A stretch of 64,000 nucleotides of DNA from the NCBI GenBank assembly GCA_024516035.1, contig CM044964.1, forward strand, positions 28,287,778 to 28,351,777. Reading direction: 5' to 3'. The stretch comes from Bactericera cockerelli (lineage: Eukaryota; Arthropoda; Insecta; Hemiptera; Triozidae). Position 1 is the first letter of the stretch; each line of letters opens with the position of its first letter. The notes under the pieces were generated by a model, which worked only from the letters and a program-made list of their open reading frames with translations, was not told the DNA's origin and searched no databases. Below are positions 35,701 through 42,739 of the stretch, piece after piece. A program made the translations under genes and the position numbers.

Positions 35701-38700
35701 TTCATCCATCATTGATAGGTTCCATGTGTAGATCAGATGGTCAGATGAAAGCGTTGATGATGTCCAATGATGGGAAGAGACAGTATGCAATCCGCACACA
35801 CGATGCACAACATAAAACAAAAGAAAAAAGACAGGGAAAAATGCATAAGCAAAAGTAGTCACTTGTGAGCATTTTTGACCCCCTATTTTCCACATATTCT
35901 ATGGTCTAGAAAAAAACTCCAAGAGATTGTGAAACTTCAATTTGTTGTTTTAAAACTCCCCGTATGTTTACATATTGACAGTCATTAAATTTTTATTTAA
36001 TGACAATGAAGAAACTCTTAATGTTCAATAACATTTCATTCACTCTCATAAAATCACATTTTACAGTGTCTTCAAAAACAACATAATTATCTATTTACGA
36101 AATCACAAAAAATAGGAACTGCTGCACTTTACTCATATAAAATTCTCAAAAATCATATTAATTAAACTTGTAAAAATGAAGCTTGTTTACTGGGTTCACA
36201 CAAAGCTAAAGATCAGTCTTTTGCAGTATTGGCATAAGATTATTTTATAGTTCTGGACATATCAACAACAATAATATTAAATAGTGTGTGAGAGTGTCAT
36301 CATGAAATCTGTAGAAATGAATCTTTGGAATACTCAACCAATGTCTAGTTGAAATTTACCTTCTACAATGCTGTGGTTGGTTATTGACGAAATTTCAAGT
36401 AGGTGTAATCAAGAATAAAATCTGAGATATATCTCAGTTAGTTACATGAGCAGGCTGTTTCGTAGCATGCAAATATTACATTCTAACATGTAACAAAGTC
36501 ATATGGACAAGGAGATACACAATGATTTGTTTTTGGTGCTGGGCAGCTTGCTAGCTGGACGACGTTAAACAGTAAGAAACCCAATGTCTTAGTAGAGGAC
36601 TATAAACAGTAAACTGAGTAGCCAACTCTAACAAGTCAAGCTCGCATGTAGTTTGCTAAGGGTTTAAAGGTTTATAAAGAAATAGACCAAGTTCTCACAA
36701 TAGCTGATTGCACATAGAAATACGTGGTTCAAAACAAGCCAACTTTTCCACTTAATTTGGCTCGAGACCATTACTTCCCTCAGCTGTAGTCACGCTGGTT
36801 ATAACAACAACTTAACTTTACATTTAATTTTATCAAATCCTGAAAATTCCTTTGTGCAAACAATAAAAATAATGACACTATTAATGTCAAATAATTTCAC
36901 AGCATTCATTCTAACCTTACTGTTAGGTTTGTGGATGTATCAACAGAGGAGCCAAGTAGGGGGTAGAAAAAAAATAGACAATTTTGTTGGATGTAGAAAC
37001 ATAAAATTAACTAGACATGTGAAGCCAGCTGAATTTAGAGTGAATGCAAAGGGCATCCACTCACAGAAAAAAACAACAATCAAAATCAACAGCATATAAT
37101 AATATATAATATGTATTACAGTAGAATATCTTGCTAACTCGAAATTCTGATGGGTTAAAAAATTTGTAAACTTGAAAGAATTCTTTGGCCTGCTTCTGTA
37201 CTTCAATTTAGAGTTACCAGGATTCTACTGTACATTGATAATAACTGAATAGATTAGCAAAATTTCAAGTTAGAGGATAGAGACAAGAAAACAAAATGAA
37301 ATTCAGAAAATGTATAAGCATGCAGACCAGGAGAGGGAACATTGTCCACAAGTTATTAAAAAAAAAAAAAAAATTAGCCACAGATTTAATACTAATTTAC
37401 AGATGAACATTGAGTATACCCTGTTAATTTGTTTATTTTTCCCCCTTCTTCAACCAATTATTTGCTTTCTGTAAATAATATGTAAATAAAAGTAATAAAT
37501 AAAATAGCTATGCACCCTCTCCTGAATTCCAACACCACTCCACTTACAATCTAGAGTAAGAAATGTGCAATTGTCTTACCTCCTCGGCCTCTAAAGTCAC
37601 CACGACCACGCATGCCACCTCTTTCTCCTCTGAAAAAATAGAGCACAGTTAACTAAGTTATATGAAGAGAATCAGGGATAAGAATGAAGGAAAAAATAAA
37701 TACTTTATTTAGTTAATATATTTAAATAACTTAATAAAAAATAACAATAGGTTCCTACATAAAAAAATTAACAGATTAAGGTAGTTACTGAGATGCAGTG
37801 ACATTTCAAAGAGGTTGTGCTGCTTCTCAGAATATTTACCAATAGTAAAAGATTCTTTATTTATTCATTTTTACCAGCAACAATTTCTTCAGCCAAAAAC
37901 TTCTTGTAAGTTTTGGCTGAAGATTTTTTTAATTCAAAAGAAAAAAAATCACCACCCATTTGGTACTACTGAAACTTTGTTAAGGGCATCCAGCCAAAAC
38001 TTCAAAAATTATGACTCATTAATATGAAAACAGTCTAGGTAATCTAATCTAGCTTCTAGATCTAGATCTTCATAGACAATGTTTGAGGATGAACATAATT
38101 GCCAGACTTACTACCTTTCATGTACATATAGTTTTCTTTCAAAATAGTAAACCTTTTCCAAAAATCATTAATATGACCATTGACAATGATAATTTGATGT
38201 CATTCATTCATTCATTCAGGGGCCCATTTGACACTCCTATCTAAGGCTACTGAAAGGCATATACAAATTAACACAGGGCTCCTTGCATGGCAGAGGAGTT
38301 TCAAATAAATAACTAGGTATATGAAATAAAAATGTTTCAAACTTACCTAGGACCTCCTGGGCCTCCCATGTGATGCATGGGTGGGCCGCGGGGACCACCA
38401 GGCCCCATCATGCCTCGTGGAGGATGACCCATCCCAGGGGGACCCATGAACCCAGGGGGTCCCCCCATGTGTGGAGGTGGCAGTCCCATTGGTCCCCCCC
38501 TGTGTCCACCTCTGAGGAACAGAAGAAAACACAAGCCATTGAATATTCAGTTAAATATAAATAGATTCAAGATATTTTCAATTTAACAACACTTGTATTG
38601 TTTTTCTGTGAGACTCTAAGAAATAAGAAAGCAAACCTGGTTGTACACCACTAAAAAGAGTTTTGTGCTGCTTCCTCTACAATTTTCATTTGCGTATCAA

Positions 38701-39044
38701 ATTTTAAGTCATGAACATATACCATTGTTCTATTGTTTTCAGACACATACATCGAGGGACCAAAAGACTTTCTTTTCTACTATACAGGGCGTAAAAAACA
38801 TAAGGCAGCTCCAATTTCCTAAGCTGTTTTTTTTACAACCAAAACAAACTCTCTCCTGATCTAAACTGATAAATAATGATAGTTAAGCAATGCTTTACCT
38901 TCCTCTGTCTCCAAAGCCCCCACGTCTCATGGGAGGTCCACCCCCTCGGCCTGGGGGCCCTCCCATCATTGGAGGACCACCCCTGCCTCTCGGGGGGCCT
39001 CGAGGACCTCCTCGGCCTCTGAATCCACCCCTGTTTTCTGGCAT
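21003..39044 (-). CDS. Gene 1: RGG / Pro-Gly / Tyr-Gln-rich low-complexity protein, nine traced exons
   Basis: Join on the minus strand: 39044-38899, 38511-38347, 37629-37580, 27244-27119, 26833-26365, 25880-25788, 24047-23759, 22842-22741, 21053-21003; the last exon is not identified. Splice sites are GT-AG and phases agree, except for a one-base defect in exon 7. The N-terminus starts MPENRGGFRGRGGPRG and continues with RGG and GGP repeats. The centre is Pro/Gly/Asn-rich with a basic KRPRYDRPN patch that could serve as nuclear targeting. The C-terminal third has QDPYAQS-, SYGQAYEGYDQQ- and Ala/Tyr-rich repeats. No RRM, KH or zinc finger is seen. The composition matches hnRNP/FET-type RNA-binding or condensate-forming proteins (established for such proteins; inferred here). 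The specific orthologue is not recognised. Confidence 0.75.
21210..21485 (-). mobile_element. Non-autonomous element with 38-bp minisatellite core, short copy
   Basis: The end GTGGCGTCATCGTGAACGAT, GGTAGCCAGACAGTGGAGGA and GACAAGGGCCCCCAGAACCA match, inverted, the flank at 55175-55300. The core holds only about four copies of the CTCCCTGTTTATAGTCCCCC unit. It sits in the intron after gene 1 exon 8. Confidence 0.85.
21785..21940 (-). mobile_element. tRNA-derived SINE (CTCAGTAGCTTGATCG head family)
   Basis: On the minus strand the head has AGTAGCTTGATCGATAAG (A-box region) and GGTTCAAGTCCCGGTTTCAG (B-box region). It is followed by GTAGTTGTGATATCACGA and an ACACAAATATGATA end. Other copies are at 43790-43932 (-), 50238-50465 (+) and 50815-51040 (-). 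Confidence 0.75.
21995..22165 (+). mobile_element. LINE 3' tail (GGGTTGGGTGGAAGAGATTG family)
   Basis: GGGTTGGGTGGAAGAGATTG, then CAGGCAATAACCCCGCCCT, TAGGTAGGACATTA, a T-rich stretch, and CTTTGTCC..TAATAAAG at the end. The same 3' tail occurs at 24915-25105, 46243-46362 (+), and at 55600-55790 and 60200-60385 (-). The common 3' end with variable 5' truncation is typical of non-LTR retrotransposition. Confidence 0.75.
22741..22842 (-). CDS. Gene 1 exon 8 (Tyr/Gln-rich)
   Basis: Acceptor TTGTTTCTAG, donor GCTT|GTAAGT. It encodes DPYAQSYAQPAAQSYGQAYE and then GYDQQAYAAPQATA, a prion-like composition. Phase 1 in and out. Confidence 0.85.
23565..23705 (+). mobile_element. SINE, Gly-tRNA-derived family, 5'-truncated copy
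   Basis: Contains CACTTCTCGCCCATCAGAG through GGCTGTGAAACACTAATC, with a long poly-A-like tail (23703-23726). It lies in the gene 1 intron between exons 7 and 8. Confidence 0.8.
23759..24047 (-). CDS. Gene 1 exon 7 (Ala/Tyr/Gln-rich) with a one-base frame break
   Basis: The entry frame (phase 2) reads APQAAVAGSYAASYGAGGYA. The exit frame, which fits the donor TACG|GTGAGT and exon 8, reads QDPYAASYAAPAAHAPP and later ASQQQPVAQAPQPLAHDPYA. The two frames differ by one base; the switch lies at about 23961-23985, next to a run of eight G (23961-23968). One missing base fully restores the phases. A homopolymer sequencing or assembly error is the simplest explanation; a real null allele is possible. 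Confidence 0.7.
24096..24458. mobile_element. TTAA-flanked MITE (piggyBac-like) with palindromic minisatellite
   Basis: TTAA (24096-24099) then CACATACACGACCGG on the left; CCGGTCGTGTATGTG (24440-24454) then TTAA (24455-24458) on the right. This gives perfect 15-bp TIRs and the TTAA target duplication characteristic of piggyBac-type elements. Inside are four 44-bp repeats (24285-24445), each centred on the palindrome TTGTCCCACCGGTGGGACAA or a one-base variant. No coding capacity. It sits only about 50 bp from the acceptor of gene 1 exon 7. Confidence 0.85.
24605..24690 (+). mobile_element. tRNA-like SINE head
   Basis: GTGGCCGAGTGGTGAAGCGC (A-box like) and ACCTGGGTTCGAATTCTCAG (B-box like) are spaced as in tRNA, but the sequence has no clean acceptor stem and is followed by repeat sequence. 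It is read as a SINE head or tRNA pseudogene rather than a working tRNA. Confidence 0.55.
24715..25105 (+). mobile_element. SINE fragment followed by LINE 3' tail
   Basis: At 24715-24905 are fragments of the TGCCCGA..ACTA..TTCCAG family, ending in CCCGGCTGGGTTTTAAAAAC. At 24915-25105 is the tail GGTTGGGTGGAAGAGATTGC, CAATAACCCCGCCCTTTAGG, the T-rich stretch, and CCTCCTAATAAAGCTT with poly-A. Confidence 0.7.
25788..25880 (-). CDS. Gene 1 exon 6 (Gln/Pro/Tyr-rich)
   Basis: Acceptor CTTTTCAG, donor TATGG|GTAAGT. It encodes QYGAHPQHPPSQYQQQPP, then QQDPYAQSSGYG, the first of the DPYAQS repeats that return in exons 7 and 8. Phase 2 in and out. Confidence 0.85.
25935..26045 (+). mobile_element. 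SINE tail fragment
   Basis: ACGAATGGAGCGTAGAAACC, then AGGACATTAAAACCAAATAG and AATCAACTGG. This matches the tail of the tRNA-headed SINE at 42500-42735 (AATGGAGGGTAAAACCCC..GGACGTTAAAACCAAACAGA). Confidence 0.6.
26365..26833 (-). CDS. Gene 1 exon 5 (Pro/Gly/Asn-rich, basic patch)
   Basis: The largest exon (469 bp), distinctly GC-rich against its AT-rich introns. The repeat NKGPSGPP occurs twice near the start; KRGFPPSQQFQQKRPRYDRP forms a basic patch in the middle; the end is Gln/Pro-rich (QQYGPPPTQAPAPP). Acceptor TTTTCCACAG, donor CCCAG|GTGAGT. Phase 1 in, 2 out. Confidence 0.9.
27119..27244 (-). CDS. Gene 1 exon 4 (RGG)
   Basis: The acceptor is GTTTTTCCAG and the donor CCCAG|GTAATG. It encodes RGGRGGDRGGGGGGGDRGGR, then MGGGPRPPMQESHGPSGGG. 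Phase 1 in and out. Confidence 0.85.
27461..27735 (+). mobile_element. SINE, tRNA-Gly(GCC)-like head, internal deletion
   Basis: The head GCGCGCGATTAGCTCAGTGG and CTCGCTTGCCATGCGG is intact up to the anticodon arm. Compared with 61136, the B-box segment is deleted and the sequence jumps to ACAAAAAATTGTATTC. The body and 3' end are present. Confidence 0.8.
28020..28190 (-). mobile_element. tRNA-derived SINE (antisense head)
   Basis: ACTGCCCGATTAGGACTAAA, AGAGTCCCATTGTTCCAGCA, then CCGGCTGGGTTTCGAACCTG and GTGACCTCTGG. The tRNA head is on the minus strand. Same family as 20560-20720. Confidence 0.65.
28395..28880. mobile_element. Repeat cluster: short palindromic repeat, antisense tRNA-like segment, SINE body
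   Basis: The inverted pair GTGGCGTAGCCAGGG (28404) and TAGCTACGCCACTGC (28500) bounds a C-rich element. At 28625-28715 an antisense tRNA-like segment (GGAATTCGAACCCGGGTCAC) is followed at 28718-28880 by the Gly-tRNA SINE body (TCAGAGGGGAGGCATACTAC). Confidence 0.6.
28900..29221 (+). repeat. Minisatellite CTCTTATATCCAGGTT (about 16 bp) at a pogo-like MITE end
   Basis: About sixteen copies of CTCTTATATCCAGGTT and one-base variants, ending in ATATCCAGGTTGGACTGTAA. That end matches the terminus of the pogo-like MITE at 31240-31258, and the preceding GGTTATTTTCCCT..GGTAAATTTGACCTGG matches its interior. The array therefore grew from the sub-terminal part of the same element. Confidence 0.85.
29225..29430 (+). 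mobile_element. SINE fragments
   Basis: CCACCAGGCGAGGTTAATTC and ACCACCTAAACTGAGTCC derive from the family at 1-880. TCAATCAAGCTACCGAGGTC at 29402-29421 is the reverse complement of the CTCAGTAGCTTGATCG tRNA head. Confidence 0.55.
29590..29828 (-). mobile_element. 5S-rRNA-derived SINE
   Basis: Read from 29828 on the minus strand: a GATGCCAGGGTCGATGTCG start, CGGTTTTCGTTCTGTCACTG, AAGTGAAGCAACGTC, then GACTTGGATGGATGACC. This keeps the 5S rRNA order (CGGTTCTCGTCCGATCACCG, AAGTTAAGCAACGTC, ACTTGGATGGGTGACC in typical 5S). The body is shared with 1316-1545. Confidence 0.8.
30225..30600 (-). mobile_element. 5S-derived SINE (30225-30415) and tRNA-derived SINE (30470-30600)
   Basis: The first contains, on the plus strand, the tail complement GGGTTTAACGTC..CATATCACGACGG, the body complement and a partial 5S head with GAATTCAGTGATCCTACG. 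The second has TGTGCATTGGGTGGGATCC and CTACCTGGATTGTC, the ATGTGGTCA family. Confidence 0.65.
30893..31258. mobile_element. pogo/Tigger-like MITE
   Basis: The left end ACAGTCGAACCTGGATA (30891-30907) and the right end TATCCAGGTTCGACTGT (31240-31256) are inverted repeats with flanking TA, resembling pogo/Tigger termini. The interior has four copies of the GGTTTCTCTTATAAAGAGGT, TATTTTCCCTTATAGA segment. It lies immediately 3' of the stop of nested ORF B1. A related MITE with TACAGTAGAATATCTTGC and GGATTCTACTGTA ends is at 37119-37233. Confidence 0.8.
31294..34088 (-). CDS. Nested ORF B1: acidic, intronless, about 930 codons, with retrotransposon-linker-like segment
   Basis: One uninterrupted frame in the third intron of gene 1, same strand. 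There is no in-frame ATG near its 5' end. Instead a good polypyrimidine tract and CCGTCTCAG at 34089 suggest a 3' splice site, so this is probably a terminal exon (phase 1). Layout counted from codon 34014: Ser/Glu/Asp-rich N-terminus (SDNTSLSGSDSEACG), basic KKRAK patch near 58, long acidic Asn/Tyr region, then at about 390-447 the segment PPWYTLQIKQAISKKNKMRN and AARAHARYLIRQEKEK, which resembles the linker before the reverse transcriptase in non-LTR ORF2. Next come a Glu/Lys/Val-rich region, six degenerate 14-residue repeats (EKDGTPNVEAV, EKDETPKDEAI) and a basic end GSKRGRRGRKKSRW. Function unknown. Paralogous in motif to B2 next door. Confidence 0.65.
34148..34780. other. Spacer between nested ORFs
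   Basis: AT-rich. A candidate minus-strand polyadenylation signal AATAAA at 34577-34582 would serve ORF B2. A pogo-like fragment with TACAGTCGATTTGAGGATAG is at 34546-34565. No further coding. Confidence 0.4.
34786..35363 (-). CDS. Nested ORF B2: basic-acidic protein with retrotransposon-linker-like segment
   Basis: Open from upstream of 35397 (possible ATG there) to the stop at 34786. A C/T-rich tract ending CCCCGAG at 35364 could be a phase-1 acceptor, in which case it is a terminal exon like B1. Layout: Lys-rich start (KATGKKKKKKTAGSGG), then SKRKDKILQEWMTPELLVLI, RERDRRHNRIKKK and FKVFRNEVTTKIRSAKVA. This fits the W-T-x-E-[IL]..I-x-x-[RK]-[DN] .. F-x-x-x-R-N-x-V-x-x-x-I-R-x-A-K pattern of the non-LTR ORF2 linker. 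The C-terminal half is strongly Glu-rich (EGEEGEKEGGDKEDGEA). Codon use is GC-richer than its surroundings. Function unknown; paralogue of B1 by motif and position. Confidence 0.6.
35500..37560. other. Gene 1 intron 3, remaining part
   Basis: AT-rich and non-coding. It includes the second copy of the GACGTTAAACAG repeat (36535-36810; compare 12405-12675) and a small MITE with TACAGTAGAATATCTTGC / GGATTCTACTGTA ends (37119-37233). Confidence 0.6.
37580..37629 (-). CDS. Gene 1 exon 3 (RGG)
   Basis: A 50-bp exon with acceptor TTTTTTCAG and donor GGAG|GTAAGA. It encodes GERGGMRGRGDFRGRG and ends in phase 1. The 10.3-kb intron after it contains the two nested ORFs, whose candidate acceptors have the matching phase. 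Confidence 0.8.
38347..38511 (-). CDS. Gene 1 exon 2 (Gly/Pro/Met-rich)
   Basis: The acceptor is TTCTGTTCCTCAG and the donor CCTAG|GTAAGT. The 165-bp exon is phase 2 in and out. It encodes GGHRGGPMGLPPPHMGG, then GPPGMGHPPRGMMGPGG and PPMHHMGGPGGPR. Confidence 0.85.
   Translation of the reverse strand, partial: RWTQGGTNGTATSTHGGTPWVHGSPWDGSSSTRHDGAWWSPRPTHASHGRPRRS
38899..39044 (-). CDS. Gene 1 exon 1 (start codon, RGG repeats)
   Basis: The ATG is at 39044 in AACCAATATGCC. It encodes MPENRGGFRGRGGPRGPP, then RGRGGPP and PMRRGGFGDRG. The donor is GGAAG|GTAAAG; the exon ends in phase 2. Confidence 0.8.
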
Positions 39045-40190
39045 ATTGGTTAGGGCTCTGTTAGATTTGAGATGTCAGCTCTGTGTATTGGATTTAAACT
39101 GGTGCAAGTGAGTCAAATAGTTTTGGTGTCAAGAGTTGTCAATTTTGATCAGTTTTAGCTTTACATTCTGAAATAAATAAATAATTGATACAAATAAGAT
39201 AGGTGTTTTTAAGATACTAACAATGTGTGCAACATAATAACTCTTGTTTTATTCTAATGATTACACTTTGATAAATTAGTGAAAGAGATCTGAGCCTCAT
39301 CCCAGAGCACTCTCACTCTCAAAACCCCCAAAATCTCTTGTTCAACTTTCCGTGCTGTGTAATGCAAATATTAAACTTTAATATTTGTATACCTACTTGG
39401 CCATGGTGACTACTTCAAGCTTCTTTTATAAAAATTGGCCATCTAGCTAGCCTCGTAAGGGTTTAGCTCCTGATTACCTCATACAACAGTGGGTTGACAG
39501 TCCATAATCTAATTCAGTGCGCTGTCACCAATCTTTCAGCATGATTTCTCACCCAACCCAGGCATTTGATTTCTCAGAATGCTTGTTAACTCGCCATGCT
39601 ACGAAGTATTGTAAGCAGACCAACTGGGAATTATCAGGTCAATCCTATGGATTGCAGCTCAATATAGCTTTACTGTATGTGATCGTGTGGCAACAAACAT
39701 TTAGTTTGGGGACGTGACGAGGCGAAATAAGGATATAGATCAAGTTGATAAAATATTACCGCGCGCCGGTATAGCATCCATTGCGCTTAGATCGCTACAA
39801 AAGTTCAATTTACTTACCAGATCATGGTCTTCTCTACAATGAATCACAGATAAAATCAATGGAAATTCTCACACTTCAGGATGTACAAGAGAGTAATATT
39901 TCTGTAGTTCTCATGTACTTCGCTCTAATTTATAAATTTCTGGTGCTCAATCTTAGGATTGGATTTCTTTTACACCTCAATCTTGTTTTCCTGATATTTT
40001 ATTTTTGAATATTTTTAAAGAAAAATGGACGCCGGAAAATCGGAAATTTTGTGCTGGGTGCGTGCGCACCACATGTCTCAAGATTCCAAAGAGAAATGAG
40101 TGAATTCAGTGAGAAGAGGTTAAGGGCGCGTTTACAAAATTTTGTAAAATGGTATCTACCATTCAATTGGGTTTTTATGTATAACACTGA
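39045..40190. promoter_or_regulatory. Presumed 5' flank / promoter of gene 1
   Basis: Sequence upstream of the gene 1 start codon with no ORF of coding character. A small GC-rich spot (GCGCGCCGGTATAGC at 39760-39774) is the only CpG-like patch. No TATA box or initiator can be assigned with confidence. Confidence 0.3.
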
Positions 40191-40194
40191 TAAA

Positions 40195-41258
40195 TCTATA
40201 TCTATAAAAGAAAGCTGTCTGTATGTGTGTATGTATGTGTGTATGTATGTATGTATGTTCTTTATACAAATCCACACCGTTTGACCGAGAAACCTGAAAT
40301 TTTGCACATAGGTCCGCTTGGATCAGGAAATTCTTCTAGGCTAGATTATATCTCCCTGAGGTTAAGCTACAATGAGTAAGGATAAAAATGGATGGGTGAC
40401 GCAAAAAAAATGCACGTTTTTTGACATAAATGACATTTTTTCTCGAAATTTGTCGCGACGACCTATGAACTCAAAGCGAGAAAGTTTTAGGCAAGGGTTT
40501 GAGCTTTCAATTGACATATCGATCGCGAATTTCTGATGAGCCGTTCTTGAGCTACGCCGGGTAAGGTAAAAAAATGGATGGGTAACATGTAAAATATTCA
40601 CGTTTTTTGACCTAAATGACATTTTTTCTCGAAATTTGAAGTGACGACCTATCAACTTAGAGCGAGAAAGTTTTAGGCAAGGGTTTAGGCTTTCATTTGA
40701 CATATTGATCGCGAAATTCTGATGAGCCATTCTTGAGCTACGCCGGGTAAGGTAAAAAAAATGGATGGGTAACATGTAAAATATTCACGTTTTTTGACCT
40801 AAATGACATTTTTTCTCGAAAATTGAAGTGACGACCTATCAACTCAGAGCGAGAAAGTTTTAGGCAAGGGTTTAGGCTTTAATTTGACATATTGATCGCG
40901 AAATTCTGATGAGCCATTCTTGAGCTACGCCGGGGAAGACCAGAAAATAGATGGGCGACAAAAAATATTCAGGTTTTTTTTCAAACCTAAATGACATTTT
41001 GTGTGTGTGTGTATGGTGTGTGTGTGGTGTGTGTGTGGTGATTGTGTGTGTGTGTGTGGTGTGGTGTGGTGTGGTGTGGTGTGGTGTGGTGTGTGTGTGT
41101 GTGGGTGGTGTGTGTGGTGTGGTGTGTGTGTGTGTGTGTGTGTTTATGGTGTGTGTGTGTGTGTGTGGTGTGTGTGTGGTGTGTGCGTGGTGTGTGTGAT
41201 GTGTGGTGTGTGTGTGTGTGTGTGTTGTGATGTGTGTGTGTGTGTGGTGTGTATGTGT

Positions 41259-41291
<33 letters not shown>

Positions 41292-41420
41292 TGTGGTAGT
41301 GGTGTGTGTGTGGTGTGGTGTGTGTGTGTGTGTGGTGTGGTGTGTGGTGTGTGTGGGTGGGTGTGTGTGTGCGTTGTGTGTGTTTGATGGGCTGGCGAAG
41401 CGGCGGGTGTAACCCGCTAG
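40195..41420 (+). mobile_element. Complete non-autonomous Helitron with GT microsatellite
   Basis: Begins TCTATATCTATAAAAGAAAG directly after A (40194) and ends with hairpin GCGGGTGTAACCCGC plus CTAG (41417-41420) followed by T, so the insertion is between A and T as expected for Helitrons. The interior holds three tandem copies (about 185 bp) of a repeat with AATGACATTTTTTCTCGAAA, AGCGAGAAAGTTTTAGGCAA and CTGATGAGCC.TTCTTGAGC, then a GT/GGTGT tract (40998-41390). No Rep/Hel coding. The fragment at 3435-4000 is the same family. Confidence 0.85.
40998..41390 (+). repeat. Compound (GT)n / (GTGTGGT)n microsatellite
   Basis: Nearly uninterrupted GT repeats, with GGTGT variants, inside the Helitron just before its 3' hairpin. 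The Cys/Val-rich ORFs in this interval are artefacts of the repeat. Confidence 0.95.
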
Positions 41421-41844
41421 TATTCTTTAAATTCGGATGCTACAGTACTAACATAATATCTTTTTACAAAAGTTTTAATTTGATTAGATATGCTTTGTTT
41501 TTTAATTGAAAAAATACTTTGTAGTTCAACAAGAATTCGTTATAGTATATGGTCCACTTACAAAGTTCAGATGTTTTCCGCTAGAACGCAATTTAGCGAA
41601 TGAACCAGCCCATCGCGGGAATTTAAAATATACACAGAGGCACGTTGTGAAATAAATCCATGTTCGTTGGCTTGGGTATCAGAAAGTATCAGTGAAGCAC
41701 TAGTAGCCCTAGTAGGTCAAGTTGCGCCTGCTGGGCCGTGTTGCTGTATACCTAGTTCCAGCAAGCACGGCAGTGTACCATCTTTCTGGGAACCGATTCA
41801 CCCGGTTTTTCACACATTTACTTATATCCTTGGTTTTTTTTTTA

Positions 41845-42140
41845 AGATGAGTGTTTCACAGCCGTTTTTATTTCGTAGCTATAAAACAAGAGCTACTGTA
41901 GACGCTTGTGGTCTGTATTGTAGCCTACCCATCCCGTAGTATGCCTACCCTCTGATGGGCGAGAAGTGACACAATATTTCCCAATTAGGTGCTGGGTCAA
42001 CACGAGCGCACCGGAAGGTATCCTTTACAAACAATTGTTACCAAATTAAGAATACAAATTTTTGTCGGCACGGGGGATCGAACCCGGGACCTTCCGCATG
42101 GCAAGCGAGTGCTTAATCACTGAGCTAATCGCGCGCTATT
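41845..42140 (-). mobile_element. SINE, tRNA-Gly(GCC)-like head, full-length copy
   Basis: On the minus strand it runs from GCGCGCGATTAGCTCAGTGA, CTCGCTTGCCATGCGGAAGG and TCCCGGGTTCGATCCCCCGT through the family body to GGCTGTGAAACACTCATC. Both Pol III boxes are intact. Confidence 0.85.
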
Positions 42141-42414
42141 GGTATTTCCAAATATTTCCATTTTCTTCCAAGTCTAAGCTTCTCCACTATTTGTGAAAGT
42201 AAAATGCATTTGGGTAGGTACTTCTAAAGCTATACAATGCACTTAACCTATAAAAGAAATGGAAGCAAGAATTTTATAAATCCATTTTGGTTAACCCAAC
42301 TAGAAGATTTTTCCTCTTCCAAAAGAAAAATGACTTTCTCCCAGTTCATCCATTTTATTCCATTTGAATCTACTTTGGTTAGAAAGAAAAATACAGCTTG
42401 TAACACATGACAGA

Positions 42415-42735
42415 CCACATAGTGTCTACAGTAGCTCCTGTATCATGACTCCGAAATAAATGAGGCTGTGAAATACTCGTCTTAAATAAATAAAAAAATG
42501 TTGGCCTCTGTGGAGTAATAGCCTAGATATCCAGTGTTCAATTTCCAGGTTTGGCAGAATTTTCTCATAAAATATCTGTTCCCACTGCAGAAAAAGCATG
42601 CAAGTCTAACATTTCTGGCCCACCCAGGCTGGGTGAGGTTAAAGTGGCTAGCTGGTATGATTCCTAGAGAATGGAGGGTAAAACCCCCTCAATAACTCAA
42701 AAACAGGACGTTAAAACCAAACAGAATCAATGGAA
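42415..42735 (+). mobile_element. SINE fragments (Gly family end; tRNA-headed family)
   Basis: At 42415-42485 is the 3' end of the Gly family (GTCTACAGTAGCTCCTGTAT). At 42500-42735 is a diverged copy of the tRNA-headed family, with GGCCTCTGTGGAGTAATAGC, CCAGGCTGGGTGAGG, GTGGCTAGCTGGTATGATTC and AGAATGGAGGGTAAAACCCC. Confidence 0.65.
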
Positions 42736-42739
42736 GTGA

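Noticed and set aside
40951..41509. Cys/Val/Gly-rich ORFs suggesting a cysteine-rich peptide or toxin
   Set aside because: Pure consequence of the GT/GGTGT microsatellite inside a Helitron.
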